A DNA stretch of 23,632 bases from CAG-492 sp035388585 (GCA_035388585.1 DAOOQE010000019.1:1-23632), one strand, 5' to 3'. Positions 1-6,181 are shown, numbered from the stretch's first letter. Notes: a model not told the origin generated them from the sequence alone. Numbers and translations: made by a program.

Positions 1-2
1 CT

Positions 3-52
3 ATTATCAACTATATTTTTGTATTGATGGGCATTTACTTTTTAATTCAACC
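3..52. repeat. Left copy of 50-bp terminal inverted repeat
   Basis: Positions 3-52 are the exact reverse complement of 23583-23632 at the other end of the window. Identity stops abruptly inside the window at both copies. This is the usual picture when an assembly breaks at a multicopy element. I infer an insertion-sequence end but see no transposase. Confidence 0.9.
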
Positions 53-98
53 TTAAAGGTATACTTGTACTATAAAGCATACTATTTTTGCATATTAC

Positions 99-127
99 TG
101 GACTTTTATGAAAAAATATGCTATAAT
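99..127 (+). promoter_or_regulatory. Sigma-A promoter of the 39-residue peptide gene
   Basis: A perfect -10 TATAAT (122-127) is preceded by TGC, an extended -10. A 4/6 match to the -35 (TGGACT, 99-104) lies 17 bp upstream. The predicted transcript would begin near 134 and carry a leader of about 48 nt. Confidence 0.6.
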
Positions 128-181
128 TTTATTATATTAGTAAATTACGACAATTAAATAATTAAAAGGAGTGACATAATT

Positions 182-301
182 ATGTCAAAAAAAATGATAA
201 ATGTATTAGCTAAATTGCCATGTTTCATTGCAACACCTCTTATGAGGTCATACGTATTTACACCATTAATGCTATTTTCTTTTTTGTTTAAGAAATCTTA
301 A
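182..301 (+). CDS. Small hydrophobic basic peptide, unknown function
   Basis: This is a 39-codon ATG reading frame with a good ribosome binding site (AAAGGAG, about 8 nt upstream). Its own promoter lies 60 nt upstream and an intrinsic terminator begins 33 nt after the stop, so it looks like a complete monocistronic gene. The peptide starts MSKK, has one cysteine (residue 14), an arginine at 22 and a hydrophobic C-terminal half, and ends in KKS, so it probably sits in or on the membrane. The size, hydrophobicity and charged ends resemble type I toxin peptides. The single cysteine recalls cyclic autoinducer precursors, but the acidic AgrD tail is missing and no agrB is nearby. I do not recognise a family. 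Confidence 0.55.
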   Translation: MSKKMINVLAKLPCFIATPLMRSYVFTPLMLFSFLFKKS

Positions 302-333
302 ACAAAAAATCTTCTTTTCATTATCCTTTTTCA

Positions 334-370
334 AAATAAGCAGAGATTATTCTCTGCTTATTTCTTTTGT
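334..370 (+). terminator. Intrinsic terminator after the small peptide gene
   Basis: A perfect 13-bp stem (334-346 with 351-363) closes a TTAT loop and is followed by a T-rich run (CTTTTG). It lies 32 nt after the peptide stop. The minus-strand side lacks a good T-run, so it probably serves the plus-strand gene. It could also stop transcripts running out of comF. Confidence 0.85.
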
Positions 371-469
371 AAAAAAGTTTTTCTAAACATATCTTTTTTT
401 ATACAAATTTCTTGTTGATATTTTTGTTCTTTTTCAAAAACTGTTTGTATTTTTTATAAACCGCTATTC

Positions 470-1336
470 TTAATCTTTAGCGATTGTAATAATACCAACT
501 TTTAATGCGCCATAATTTTTAAGTATTTTAGCACATTCATTTGCTGTACTTCCTGTAGTAAATATATCATCAAATATGATAATTTTTTTATTTTTTATTT
601 GTTCTAAGTTTTTCAATTCAAATGCATCTTTTATGTTTTTAACTCTGTCTTCTCTTGAATTCATAGTGCTTTGAGGTTTGATATTTTTTTGTTTAAATAA
701 AATTTTGTTTTCAAATTCTATATGGTTTGTTTTACATTTTGAATTAGAGTTTAAATCATATTTTTTACTAATATTGTTAATTTCTATTTTATGTTTTTCA
801 TCACAGTTCATTTCGTTACTTATTATAAAGTTTCTGTTTTTATTTAGTTCATCACATTTAAAACTATTATTTATATAGTATTCATTGATATTTTTTACAA
901 TTTCTTTTGCTATTAAATAGCTTTGATTATACCCTCGTTGACTCATTCTACATTTGTCAATTGGAACTGGTATTAAATAATCGTAGTGTTTACAAAATTC
1001 AATTAAATCCTTATTAAAAATGCTTTCTGCAAACATTTTATATAAGTATGGTTTATTTCCAAATTTATATTTTATAAACTTATCTCTAATTATTCCTTGA
1101 TATTCATAAAAATATAAATGTTCATCAAAATGTATTTTTGATTCTAATTTGCTTTCTAATATTTTAAATTCGGTAATTTTATTAATAATTAAGTGCTTTT
1201 CAATTTCTTTTTTGCATTTATCACAAATACTCTTTTTATTAATCTCCTCGCATATTCCACATATATTTGGAAAGAAAATATTTAATACAAAATCTATTAT
1301 TTTACAAATATGGTATTTTTCTGCCTTTATGATTAT
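470..1336 (-). CDS. comF: ComF family phosphoribosyltransferase-like protein, no canonical start
   Basis: ComF proteins are cytoplasmic and needed for uptake of single-stranded DNA in natural competence. The C-terminal PRPP-binding motif (IIIFDDIFTTGST) and the VPxD...RGYNQ segment are clear. The first in-frame ATG, at 1036, would remove the N-terminus, yet the frame stays open to 1351. The upstream part encodes a typical ComF zinc finger with cysteines at about residues 26, 29, 38 and 41. A strong RBS (AAAGGAG, 1346-1352) sits 9 nt before ATA-ATC-ATA at 1336-1328, and a TGA at 1352-1354 overlaps it. I therefore put the start at about 1336 (288 codons), which requires ATA or a similar rare start. 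An ATG-to-ATA mutation or a sequencing error is equally possible. About 50 lysine/asparagine-rich residues separate the RGYNQ segment from the QST...REDR segment, making it longer than typical family members of about 230 residues. It follows recD2 on the same strand. Confidence 0.75.
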   Translation of the reverse strand: MIIKAEKYHICKIIDFVLNIFFPNICGICEEINKKSICDKCKKEIEKHLIINKITEFKILESKLESKIHFDEHLYFYEYQGIIRDKFIKYKFGNKPYLYKMFAESIFNKDLIEFCKHYDYLIPVPIDKCRMSQRGYNQSYLIAKEIVKNINEYYINNSFKCDELNKNRNFIISNEMNCDEKHKIEINNISKKYDLNSNSKCKTNHIEFENKILFKQKNIKPQSTMNSREDRVKNIKDAFELKNLEQIKNKKIIIFDDIFTTGSTANECAKILKNYGALKVGIITIAKD

Positions 1337-1351
1337 AAATTTTTTCTCCTT

Positions 1352-1676
1352 TCAGTCCCTATATAAAAAACAAATTTTTTATTAATTATTTTTTTATTTT
1401 TTTATTCTTTTTATTTTTATTATTATTTTGTTTTTTTATTATTTATATACTTATTTTTCGATATTTTTATTATAGTATTAATTTATATTTATTATTCATT
1501 TTATTTTTATTATTATTTTATTTTTTTATTATTTATATACTTATTTTTCGATATATTATTATAGTATTAACTTATATTTATTATTCTTTTTATTTTTATT
1601 ATTTTTGTTACATTTTTATATTTTTATATTTGAAGCTAACATTTCTATTCTTATTATAATCATCTGGTAATAGTTT
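1352..1676. other. AT-rich spacer between recD2 and comF
   Basis: These 325 nt hold no gene on either strand. Most of the spacer is the 90-bp tandem repeat listed separately, in long T-rich runs on the plus strand. I see no clear terminator for recD2, so recD2 and comF may be cotranscribed, with comF translated from its own RBS at 1346-1352. Confidence 0.6.
1402..1607. repeat. 90-bp tandem repeat, about 2.2 copies
   Basis: The segment at 1411-1500 recurs at 1501-1589 with a period of 90 (one 1-nt deletion shifts it to 89). A partial third copy ends near 1607. Conserved marks are TTATTTTTCGATAT at 1451 and 1541 and ATAGTATTAA at 1472 and 1561. It is over 85% A+T and noncoding. Confidence 0.85.
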
Positions 1677-3938
1677 TTATATTTTCTTAAGCTTTTCTGC
1701 TAATCCTGTATTTCTTTTTTTATTATCTGCATTATTTATCATAAATTCTACAATTTTTGGATAGCCTATAACAATTAAAAGCTTTTTCGCTCTAGTCATT
1801 CCTGTGTATAATAGATTTCTTGTAAGCAACATAGGAGCTGATGGTGAGATTGGCATTATTACAACATCAAATTCACTTCCTTGAGCTTTATGTACTGTTA
1901 TGGCATATGAATGCTCTATTTGCTCTAGATCTGAGAACTGGTACCAAACTGTTTTTCCATCATCAAATTTTATTTCAATAACTTTTTCAATATTATCTAT
2001 CCCTTTTATTATTCCTAATTCACCATTAAATACTCCTGTACCAGTTTCGTTTATTGGTTCTGTTTTTTTCCAAAAAATATCATAATTATTTTTTATTTGC
2101 ATAACCTTATCTCCAACCCTAAATGTATTTCCATAAACCTGTTTTTCACTTTCGCTATTTTTATGTGGATTTAATGTATTTTGTAAAATCACATTCAATT
2201 CTCTTGTTCCTAGCAAACCTTTTTTGGTTGGTGTAATTACTTGAATGTTTTTAAAAAAATTGTAATTACCGAATTTTTCTAATCTACCATTACATAATGA
2301 TATAACTTGTTCAAGAATTTTATCTTGATTTGTTTCCTTTATAAAAAAGAAATCATCATTTAATTGTTCAATTTTCTCTGAATCTGTTTCTATTACATTT
2401 TTTATTTCCTCATCAATATTTTCGTTTTCTTTTAATAAAAATGAGTTTCCTTTATTGACTCTATGAGAATTTATTATAATTTTGCTTTGTGCAGCTTGTC
2501 TAAATATTTTGTCTAAAGTAATTGTAGGCAGCTTTTCTGATTTTATTAAATCTCCTAATATACTTCCTGGTCCAACTGAAGGTAATTGATCTATATCTCC
2601 TACAAATACAATTTTTGTTCCTTTGTATATAGCTTTTAAGAGGTAATTCATTAAAAATAAATCTACCATTGACATTTCGTCTACAATTACAACATCTGCA
2701 TCTAATGGAGCTACTTCCATATCCATATTTGGTTTTGATGATTCATCTTCAAATTTACCTATTTCTAAAAGTCTATGTAATGTTTTTGCTTCTTCCCCTG
2801 TAGTTTCTGTCATTCTTTTAGCTGCTCGTCCTGTTGGAGCACATAATACTGGCTTTTTGCCATGTTTTTTATACAATTCTATTATTACTTTAATTATTGT
2901 TGTTTTTCCTGTTCCTGGTCCTCCAGTAATAATACATACATTGTTTTCATTTACAATTTTTATTGCTTCATTTTGTCTTGGGGATAATTCAATTCCTGTT
3001 TCTATTTCCACTTTTTTAATTTCTTTTGATATGTTGTGGATTTCTTTTGAATTTTTTGAATTTTTTAATATCATTAATTTTTCTGCAACGTTTTTTTCTG
3101 CTTTATAATAATGGTATAAATACACCCATTTTTCATTTTCGTATTCTTCTACTATTATCTCTTCTTTTACCTTTAATTCTATAATTGCGGTTTCTATTTC
3201 TCTTTTTTCTACACCTAAAAGTTCTTTTACAAACTGATACAAATTTTCTTCTATTACTGCACAATGCCCATTTGTTGTAACAGACATTAATGCGTATTTA
3301 ATACCGCTTTTTATTCTTTTAATATCATTGTATTGTATTCCAAGTTCTAATGCCATTTTATCTATATGTTTGAATTCTACATTATTTGCCACATCCAATA
3401 ATACATAAGGATTTGCTTCTATTTCTGATATTGCATTTCCACCAAATTTTTTGTATACATTTTTGGAATTTTGAACTCCTATTCCGAATTTTTCTAAGAA
3501 ACCAACTATTTGCCAAACTTCCCAGTTTTGGTTAAATTCATCTGCCATTTCTATTGCTTTTACTGGTGTTATTCCTTTTATTCTTGACAATTTTTTTGGT
3601 TCAAATTTAAATACAAGTATTGTTTCTTCCCCAAATTCTTTTACTATTTTTTTTGCTATTGCTGGTCCAATTCCTTTTATTATTCCATTTGCTAAATATC
3701 TTTCCAAGCTTTCTGTTGTTTGTGGAAGTAACTTCTCAAAGGTTTCTACTTTAAATTGTCTTCCATAATCTTGGTGATTCACATATTTTCCAATTAATTT
3801 AAGTGTGTCTCCACAATTAATAAAAGGTAGACATCCTACCATTGTTATTTCTTCTTCATCAGTCTCAAAAACTGCTATTGTGTAACTATTAATATCATTA
3901 TGAAAAATTATGTCTTTTACTTCTCCTTGAATTTCCAA
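1677..3938 (-). CDS. recD2: RecD2-type SF1B DNA helicase
   Basis: RecD2 (YrrC) is an ATP-dependent 5'-3' DNA helicase of bacteria, often those lacking RecBC, acting in repair and replication-fork handling. The 753 residues match the family length. Visible parts in order: N-terminal OB-like domain (MEIQGEVKDI); helix-hairpin-helix region (about 80-170, NGIIKGIGPAIAKKI and IKGITPVKAIEM); Walker A GGPGTGKTT (339-347); APTGRAAKRM (367-376); Walker B VVIVDEMSM (416-424); GDIDQLPSVGPGSIL (447-461); the FRQA motif (479-482); and C-terminal VHKAQGSEFD and YTGMTRAKK motifs. The start is TTG at 3938. It fits the conserved family N-terminus and has only a weak G-rich RBS 8 nt upstream. The start lies inside a 36-bp tandem repeat, so the initiation region is present several times. 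comF follows on the same strand. Confidence 0.95.
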   Translation of the reverse strand: MEIQGEVKDIIFHNDINSYTIAVFETDEEEITMVGCLPFINCGDTLKLIGKYVNHQDYGRQFKVETFEKLLPQTTESLERYLANGIIKGIGPAIAKKIVKEFGEETILVFKFEPKKLSRIKGITPVKAIEMADEFNQNWEVWQIVGFLEKFGIGVQNSKNVYKKFGGNAISEIEANPYVLLDVANNVEFKHIDKMALELGIQYNDIKRIKSGIKYALMSVTTNGHCAVIEENLYQFVKELLGVEKREIETAIIELKVKEEIIVEEYENEKWVYLYHYYKAEKNVAEKLMILKNSKNSKEIHNISKEIKKVEIETGIELSPRQNEAIKIVNENNVCIITGGPGTGKTTIIKVIIELYKKHGKKPVLCAPTGRAAKRMTETTGEEAKTLHRLLEIGKFEDESSKPNMDMEVAPLDADVVIVDEMSMVDLFLMNYLLKAIYKGTKIVFVGDIDQLPSVGPGSILGDLIKSEKLPTITLDKIFRQAAQSKIIINSHRVNKGNSFLLKENENIDEEIKNVIETDSEKIEQLNDDFFFIKETNQDKILEQVISLCNGRLEKFGNYNFFKNIQVITPTKKGLLGTRELNVILQNTLNPHKNSESEKQVYGNTFRVGDKVMQIKNNYDIFWKKTEPINETGTGVFNGELGIIKGIDNIEKVIEIKFDDGKTVWYQFSDLEQIEHSYAITVHKAQGSEFDVVIMPISPSAPMLLTRNLLYTGMTRAKKLLIVIGYPKIVEFMINNADNKKRNTGLAEKLKKI

Positions 3939-4058
3939 TTATTTTTCCCCCATTACTTATCCTTGAATTTCCAATTATTTTTCCACCATTACTTATCCTC
4001 GAATTTCCAATTATTTTTCCACCATTACTTATCCTCGAATTTCCAACTACTTTTTCCA
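3929..4058. repeat. 36-bp tandem repeat spanning the recD2 start
   Basis: Copies begin at 3929, 3965, 4001 and 4037 (the last partial and diverged), exactly 36 bp apart. On the minus strand each unit carries a G-rich RBS-like tract, an ATG mini-ORF of four codons ending in TAA, and then TTGGAAATTC, the same start as recD2. In the upstream copies that TTG frame stops after five codons. Only the copy nearest the gene reads on. Confidence 0.9.
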
Positions 4059-4069
4059 TCTTCTTTTTT

Positions 4070-4098
4070 ATTTTATCATATTTAATAATTATTGTACA
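4070..4098 (-). promoter_or_regulatory. Probable recD2 promoter
   Basis: On the minus strand, TGTACA (4098-4093, 4/6 match to -35) lies 17 bp from TAAAAT (4075-4070). TGA directly before it makes an extended -10, like the TGATATAAT of the two plus-strand cassettes. Transcription would start near 4063 and pass through all copies of the 36-bp repeat before recD2. Confidence 0.45.
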
Positions 4099-4151
4099 TA
4101 AGTTATCTGGGTTTTATTACGATTTCACATAATGCACATAATGCAATTTTA

Positions 4152-4280
4152 TTATTTAACTCCTATTTCTTGTATATTAGTTAACAATTCCTTGCAATCT
4201 TTCCAGTCGAATACTTTTTTGAGAAATTTAGTTATTTTAATTAATTGTGAAAATTTTATGAGAAATTTAGTTATTTTAAT
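4152..4280 (-). pseudogene. C-terminal coding remnant upstream of recD2
   Basis: On the minus strand an open stretch of 42 codons ends in TAA at 4152-4154. Its last 20 residues, starting VFDWKDCKELLTN and ending IQEIGVK, look like a normal protein C-terminus. There is no usable start codon. Further upstream the frame dissolves into 13-codon repeats (ITKFL...) that are the translation of the 39-bp tandem repeat, then meets TGA at 4281-4283. I infer the tail of a gene whose upstream part was lost or replaced during repeat expansion. I do not recognise the family. Chance coding in AT-rich DNA is possible. Confidence 0.35.
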
Positions 4281-4335
4281 TCAATATGAAAATTTTTTGA
4301 GAAATTTTTTCATTTCAAATCAATGTGATGTTTTT
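4221..4335. repeat. 39-bp tandem repeat, about 3 copies
   Basis: GAGAAATTTAGTTATTTTAA begins at 4221 and recurs at 4260, with a degenerate third copy at 4299, a period of 39 bp (13 codons). It forms the 5' part of the minus-strand remnant and abuts the promoter of the first plus-strand cassette. A 69-codon plus-strand frame across it has no RBS. Confidence 0.8.
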
Positions 4336-4366
4336 TTATAAATTTAAAAAATTTTTTAAATTTTGA

Positions 4367-4395
4367 TTGACTTATGTAAACATTTATGATATAAT
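4367..4395 (+). promoter_or_regulatory. Promoter of cassette 1
   Basis: TTGACT (4367-4372), a 17-bp spacer and TATAAT (4390-4395), preceded by TGA as an extended -10. The layout and the distance to the leader hairpin (11 nt) are the same as for cassette 2. The start site is predicted near 4402. Confidence 0.85.
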
Positions 4396-4401
4396 ACAAT
4401 T

Positions 4402-4470
4402 ATGTTTGGCAAATCGGCCACACACTATCCTAAATGGATAGAAACAATTTTTTTACAAACAATTGGAGGT
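4402..4470 (+). promoter_or_regulatory. Two-hairpin leader of cassette 1
   Basis: The predicted 5' UTR holds two short dyads. The first is TGGC-AAATCG-GCCA (4407-4420); after five bases comes TATCC-TAAAT-GGATA (4426-4440). GAAAC follows, then the SD segment ACAATTGGAGGTA. The same elements in the same order precede the cassette 2 gene. They may be an RNA structure controlling translation or stability, or DNA operators just after the start site. I do not recognise a known riboswitch. Confidence 0.6.
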
Positions 4471-4475
4471 AAAAT

Positions 4476-4793
4476 ATGATAATAATTGAAAGTTTTAGCT
4501 ATGTACAGTCAACAAGAGCAAAAGTTATAAGAGGAGTAAAAAAGAACAGAACTCCAGAAACAGCAATTAGAGGTGGAAATGGATCATTTCTTGCAGGTGG
4601 AACAGATCCAGAAATTAATCTTAACATTAAGGAGGAAGAAGACGAGTACACAGTAAACTATTATCCTTTTTTCAAGGAAAACTTGCAAAGAAATATAACT
4701 AAAAAGTATGTAACAGATGTAATAAGCAAAGTCATCGGAAAAAAGTACCAAAATGAAGCTGAACTTGATTCAGCAATCATAGCAAATATGTAA
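4476..4793 (+). CDS. Hypothetical protein, cassette 1 (paralog of 5121-5402)
   Basis: A 105-residue protein of unknown function with an ATG start and a strong RBS (GGAGG, 6 nt upstream). There is no signal peptide or membrane segment, so it is probably cytoplasmic. The N-terminal 45 residues include a basic part (TRAKVIRGVKKNR) and a glycine-rich part (RGGNGSFLAGG). From about residue 55 come a probable strand (EYTVNYYPFFKEN) and a helical tail (ITKKYVTDVISK...ELDSAI). This C-terminal half aligns with the second cassette protein: YYxFFKxN, T-K-V-I spacing, and KxY/F...EL...I. Promoter, leader, gene and terminator form a self-contained unit divergent from recD2. I recognise no family. Confidence 0.85.
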   Translation: MIIIESFSYVQSTRAKVIRGVKKNRTPETAIRGGNGSFLAGGTDPEINLNIKEEEDEYTVNYYPFFKENLQRNITKKYVTDVISKVIGKKYQNEAELDSAIIANM

Positions 4794-4797
4794 ATAA

Positions 4798-4831
4798 AAA
4801 AAATCTCTCAGTAATTCTGAGAGATTTTTTT
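4798..4831 (+). terminator. Terminator of cassette 1
   Basis: A perfect 11-bp stem (4801-4811 with 4817-4827), loop TAATT, then TTTT. It begins a few bases after the stop codon. The A-run before the stem also makes it a plausible minus-strand terminator, though no minus-strand gene lies directly to its right. Confidence 0.9.
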
Positions 4832-5012
4832 CGTATCTAATAAGCAATTTAAATATATACTTTTAATTCATAATTAACTATTATTCAATAGTGTATTCTT
4901 AATTATCTATATATTTATTCCTATAAGGAATTTTTACTTTATATAGAATCTTATTATTACACTTATACTTTACAATAATTTACATAATTTTTATGTTTTT
5001 TTAAGACTTTGC
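4832..5012. other. AT-rich spacer between the two cassettes
   Basis: About 180 nt separate the first terminator from the second promoter. I see no gene on either strand. The only structure is a short palindrome, ATTCCTATAAGGAAT, near 4918-4932. Confidence 0.5.
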
Positions 5013-5041
5013 TTGACATTTATTAACATAAGTGATATAAT
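5013..5041 (+). promoter_or_regulatory. Promoter of cassette 2
   Basis: A consensus TTGACA (5013-5018), 17-bp spacer and TATAAT (5036-5041), again preceded by TGA. It matches the cassette 1 promoter in spacing, extended -10 and the 11-nt distance to the first hairpin. Confidence 0.9.
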
Positions 5042-5047
5042 ATTAAA

Positions 5048-5112
5048 ACATCTGGCAAATCGGCCAGCTAATATCCAAAATGGATAGAAACGTTATACAG
5101 ACAATTGGAGGT
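5048..5112 (+). promoter_or_regulatory. Two-hairpin leader of cassette 2
   Basis: TGGC-AAATCG-GCCA (5053-5066), five bases, TATCC-AAAAT-GGATA (5072-5086), GAAAC, then ACAATTGGAGGTA. The stems and the first loop match cassette 1, while the bases between the hairpins and before the SD differ. That pattern of conserved structure and drifting spacers suggests selection on the leader. Confidence 0.6.
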
Positions 5113-5120
5113 AGAACAAA

Positions 5121-5402
5121 ATGGTAAAAATAACTAAATATGAATATCTTAAATGTGCAGGTGCAGATTTTAACAAACATGGCATTTATGAAGGACCTGG
5201 TGAACCACCTAAAATTCTTATTTATTACTTAGAAAATGATGTTAAAAAAGAGTATGACTTCTATTATTTTTTTAAAGGTAATATGCGAAAACGAAAAAGG
5301 CTCACAGAGAAAAAAGTTGAAATGATTTTAGAACCCCTTATAGATAAGGAATTTGATAGTTATGAACAACTTATTGAAACTATGAAAAAAGAAATATTCT
5401 AA
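5121..5402 (+). CDS. Hypothetical protein, cassette 2 (paralog of 4476-4793)
   Basis: A 93-residue lysine-rich protein with an ATG start and GGAGG about 10 nt upstream. The N-terminus (MVKITKYEYLKCAGADF) is shorter than in the first paralog and lacks its basic arm. A glycine/proline turn (EGPGEPPK) replaces the GGTDPE segment. A strand-like EYDFYYFFKGNMRKRKR and a helical tail ending QLIETMKKEIF follow. The C-terminal halves of the two proteins align. Together with the shared promoter and leader this supports duplication of a whole transcription unit followed by divergence. It has no membrane segment or secretion signal and belongs to no family I recognise. Confidence 0.85.
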   Translation: MVKITKYEYLKCAGADFNKHGIYEGPGEPPKILIYYLENDVKKEYDFYYFFKGNMRKRKRLTEKKVEMILEPLIDKEFDSYEQLIETMKKEIF

Positions 5403-5406
5403 TCAA

Positions 5407-5434
5407 AGCCCCAGTATTACTGGGGCTCTTTTTT
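5407..5434 (+). terminator. Terminator of cassette 2
   Basis: AGCCCCAGT (5407-5415) pairs perfectly with ACTGGGGCT (5419-5427) across a 3-nt loop, followed by CTTTTTTA. It begins 4 nt after the stop. It is one of the most GC-rich short segments in this part of the window. Confidence 0.95.
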
Positions 5435-5436
5435 AT

Positions 5437-5583
5437 GCCGTAAAAAGCATCTTTTATAATTTTTTTCTTGCCACAAAAAGCATTTCCTATGATTTTTGTT
5501 TTTTGCCATAAAATACATTTCTTACGATTTTTGTTTTTTGCCATAAAATACATTTTTTACGATTTTTGTTTTTTGCCATAAAA
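5437..5583. repeat. 35-bp tandem repeat, about 4.3 copies
   Basis: GCCATAAAA-type units begin at 5437, 5470, 5505, 5540 and 5575, with periods of 33, 35, 35 and 35. The middle copies are almost identical and the left ones degenerate. The units are contiguous, with no spacers, so this is not a CRISPR. It fills the space between the convergent terminators of cassette 2 and rplQ. Confidence 0.9.
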
Positions 5584-5625
5584 AAAAGAAGATATTTACC
5601 ATTTTTGGTATTTATCTCTTTTTGT
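5581..5625 (-). terminator. Terminator of the ribosomal protein cluster
   Basis: On the minus strand, about 15 nt after the rplQ stop, a stem of about 10 bp with a 2x2 internal mismatch (GATAAATACC with GGTAAATATC) closes a short A-rich loop. It is followed by TTCTTTTTTT. Position and T-run make it the likely end of the long transcript. Confidence 0.75.
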
Positions 5626-5638
5626 ATTAAAATATAAA

Positions 5639-6163
5639 CTATATTAATTTTAGTATTGACATTTCAGCTGCGTCTCCTCTACGAGGTCCTTTTTTGATTA
5701 TACGTGTATAACCACCAACTCTACCTTCATATTTTGGAGCTATTTCATTAAACAATTTTGATGTTAAATCTATTGTGTTTCCTTCGCTGTCTGTTATTTT
5801 GTTTATCATTCTCATCATTTTTCTTCTAGCATTTAATCTTGATGGCATGTCTTTTTGTCTTGCTTCTGTTGTTTCTTCTTTAACTACTTTTAAGTATTCT
5901 TTGCCATTTTTACTTGTTGCTAATTCTGTAACTTTTCTTCCATTACTGTCTAATTTAGCTTTTACAACTTTGCTATCTACTGTTTCAAAATTATCTTTTT
6001 CTTTAACAGCTAAAGATATTATACTATCTGCTAATGCTTTAACTTCTTTTGCTCTTGCTTCTGTTGTTTCTAATTGTCCATGTAATATAAGATCTGTTAA
6101 TTGTGTTTTTAACATTGCTAATCTAATATCAGTTGCTTTTCCTAATTTTCTATTTATTGCCAC
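5639..6163 (-). CDS. rplQ: 50S ribosomal protein L17
   Basis: L17 binds 23S rRNA near the peptide exit side. The N-terminus (RKLGKATDIRLAMLKTQLTDLI...ETTEARAKEVK) and the C-terminus (KLFNEIAPKYEGRVGGYTRIIKKGPRRGDAAEM) are diagnostic. At 174 residues it is longer than the usual 115-130. The extra length is a lysine-rich insertion at about residues 54-125. From memory, comparable insertions occur in other Clostridia L17 proteins. It starts 18 nt after rpoA with an AAGGAGG-type RBS and is the last gene of the alpha operon. Confidence 0.97.
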   Translation of the reverse strand: MAINRKLGKATDIRLAMLKTQLTDLILHGQLETTEARAKEVKALADSIISLAVKEKDNFETVDSKVVKAKLDSNGRKVTELATSKNGKEYLKVVKEETTEARQKDMPSRLNARRKMMRMINKITDSEGNTIDLTSKLFNEIAPKYEGRVGGYTRIIKKGPRRGDAAEMSILKLI

Positions 6164-6181
6164 TTGGTTTGCCTCCTTCTT

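Noticed and set aside
182..301. AgrD-type cyclic autoinducer precursor
   Set aside because: It has one cysteine and small size, but lacks the acidic C-terminal tail and there is no agrB, agrC or agrA nearby.
3929..4058. CRISPR-like array of 36-bp repeats
   Set aside because: The repeat length fits, but the copies are contiguous with no spacers and overlap the recD2 start.
3900..4085. 61-codon plus-strand frame with FQLFFHHYLSS repeats
   Set aside because: It is the shadow of the 36-bp repeat opposite the recD2 start, with no RBS.
4132..4341. 69-codon plus-strand reading frame with 13-residue internal repeats
   Set aside because: No ribosome binding site or promoter; it is the translation of the 39-bp tandem repeat and lies opposite the more coding-like minus-strand remnant.
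4402..4470. Known riboswitch (preQ1, guanidine, c-di-GMP, fluoride) in the cassette leader
   Set aside because: The conserved loop and junction bases of those classes are not present; the dyads match none of the consensus motifs I know.
5437..5583. CRISPR-like array of 35-bp repeats
   Set aside because: The units are directly adjacent with no unique spacers and no cas genes are in the window.
5437..5597. Minus-strand frame starting MAKNKNRKK in the 35-bp repeats
   Set aside because: It is the repeat read in successive frames, starts next to the rplQ terminator T-run and has no RBS.
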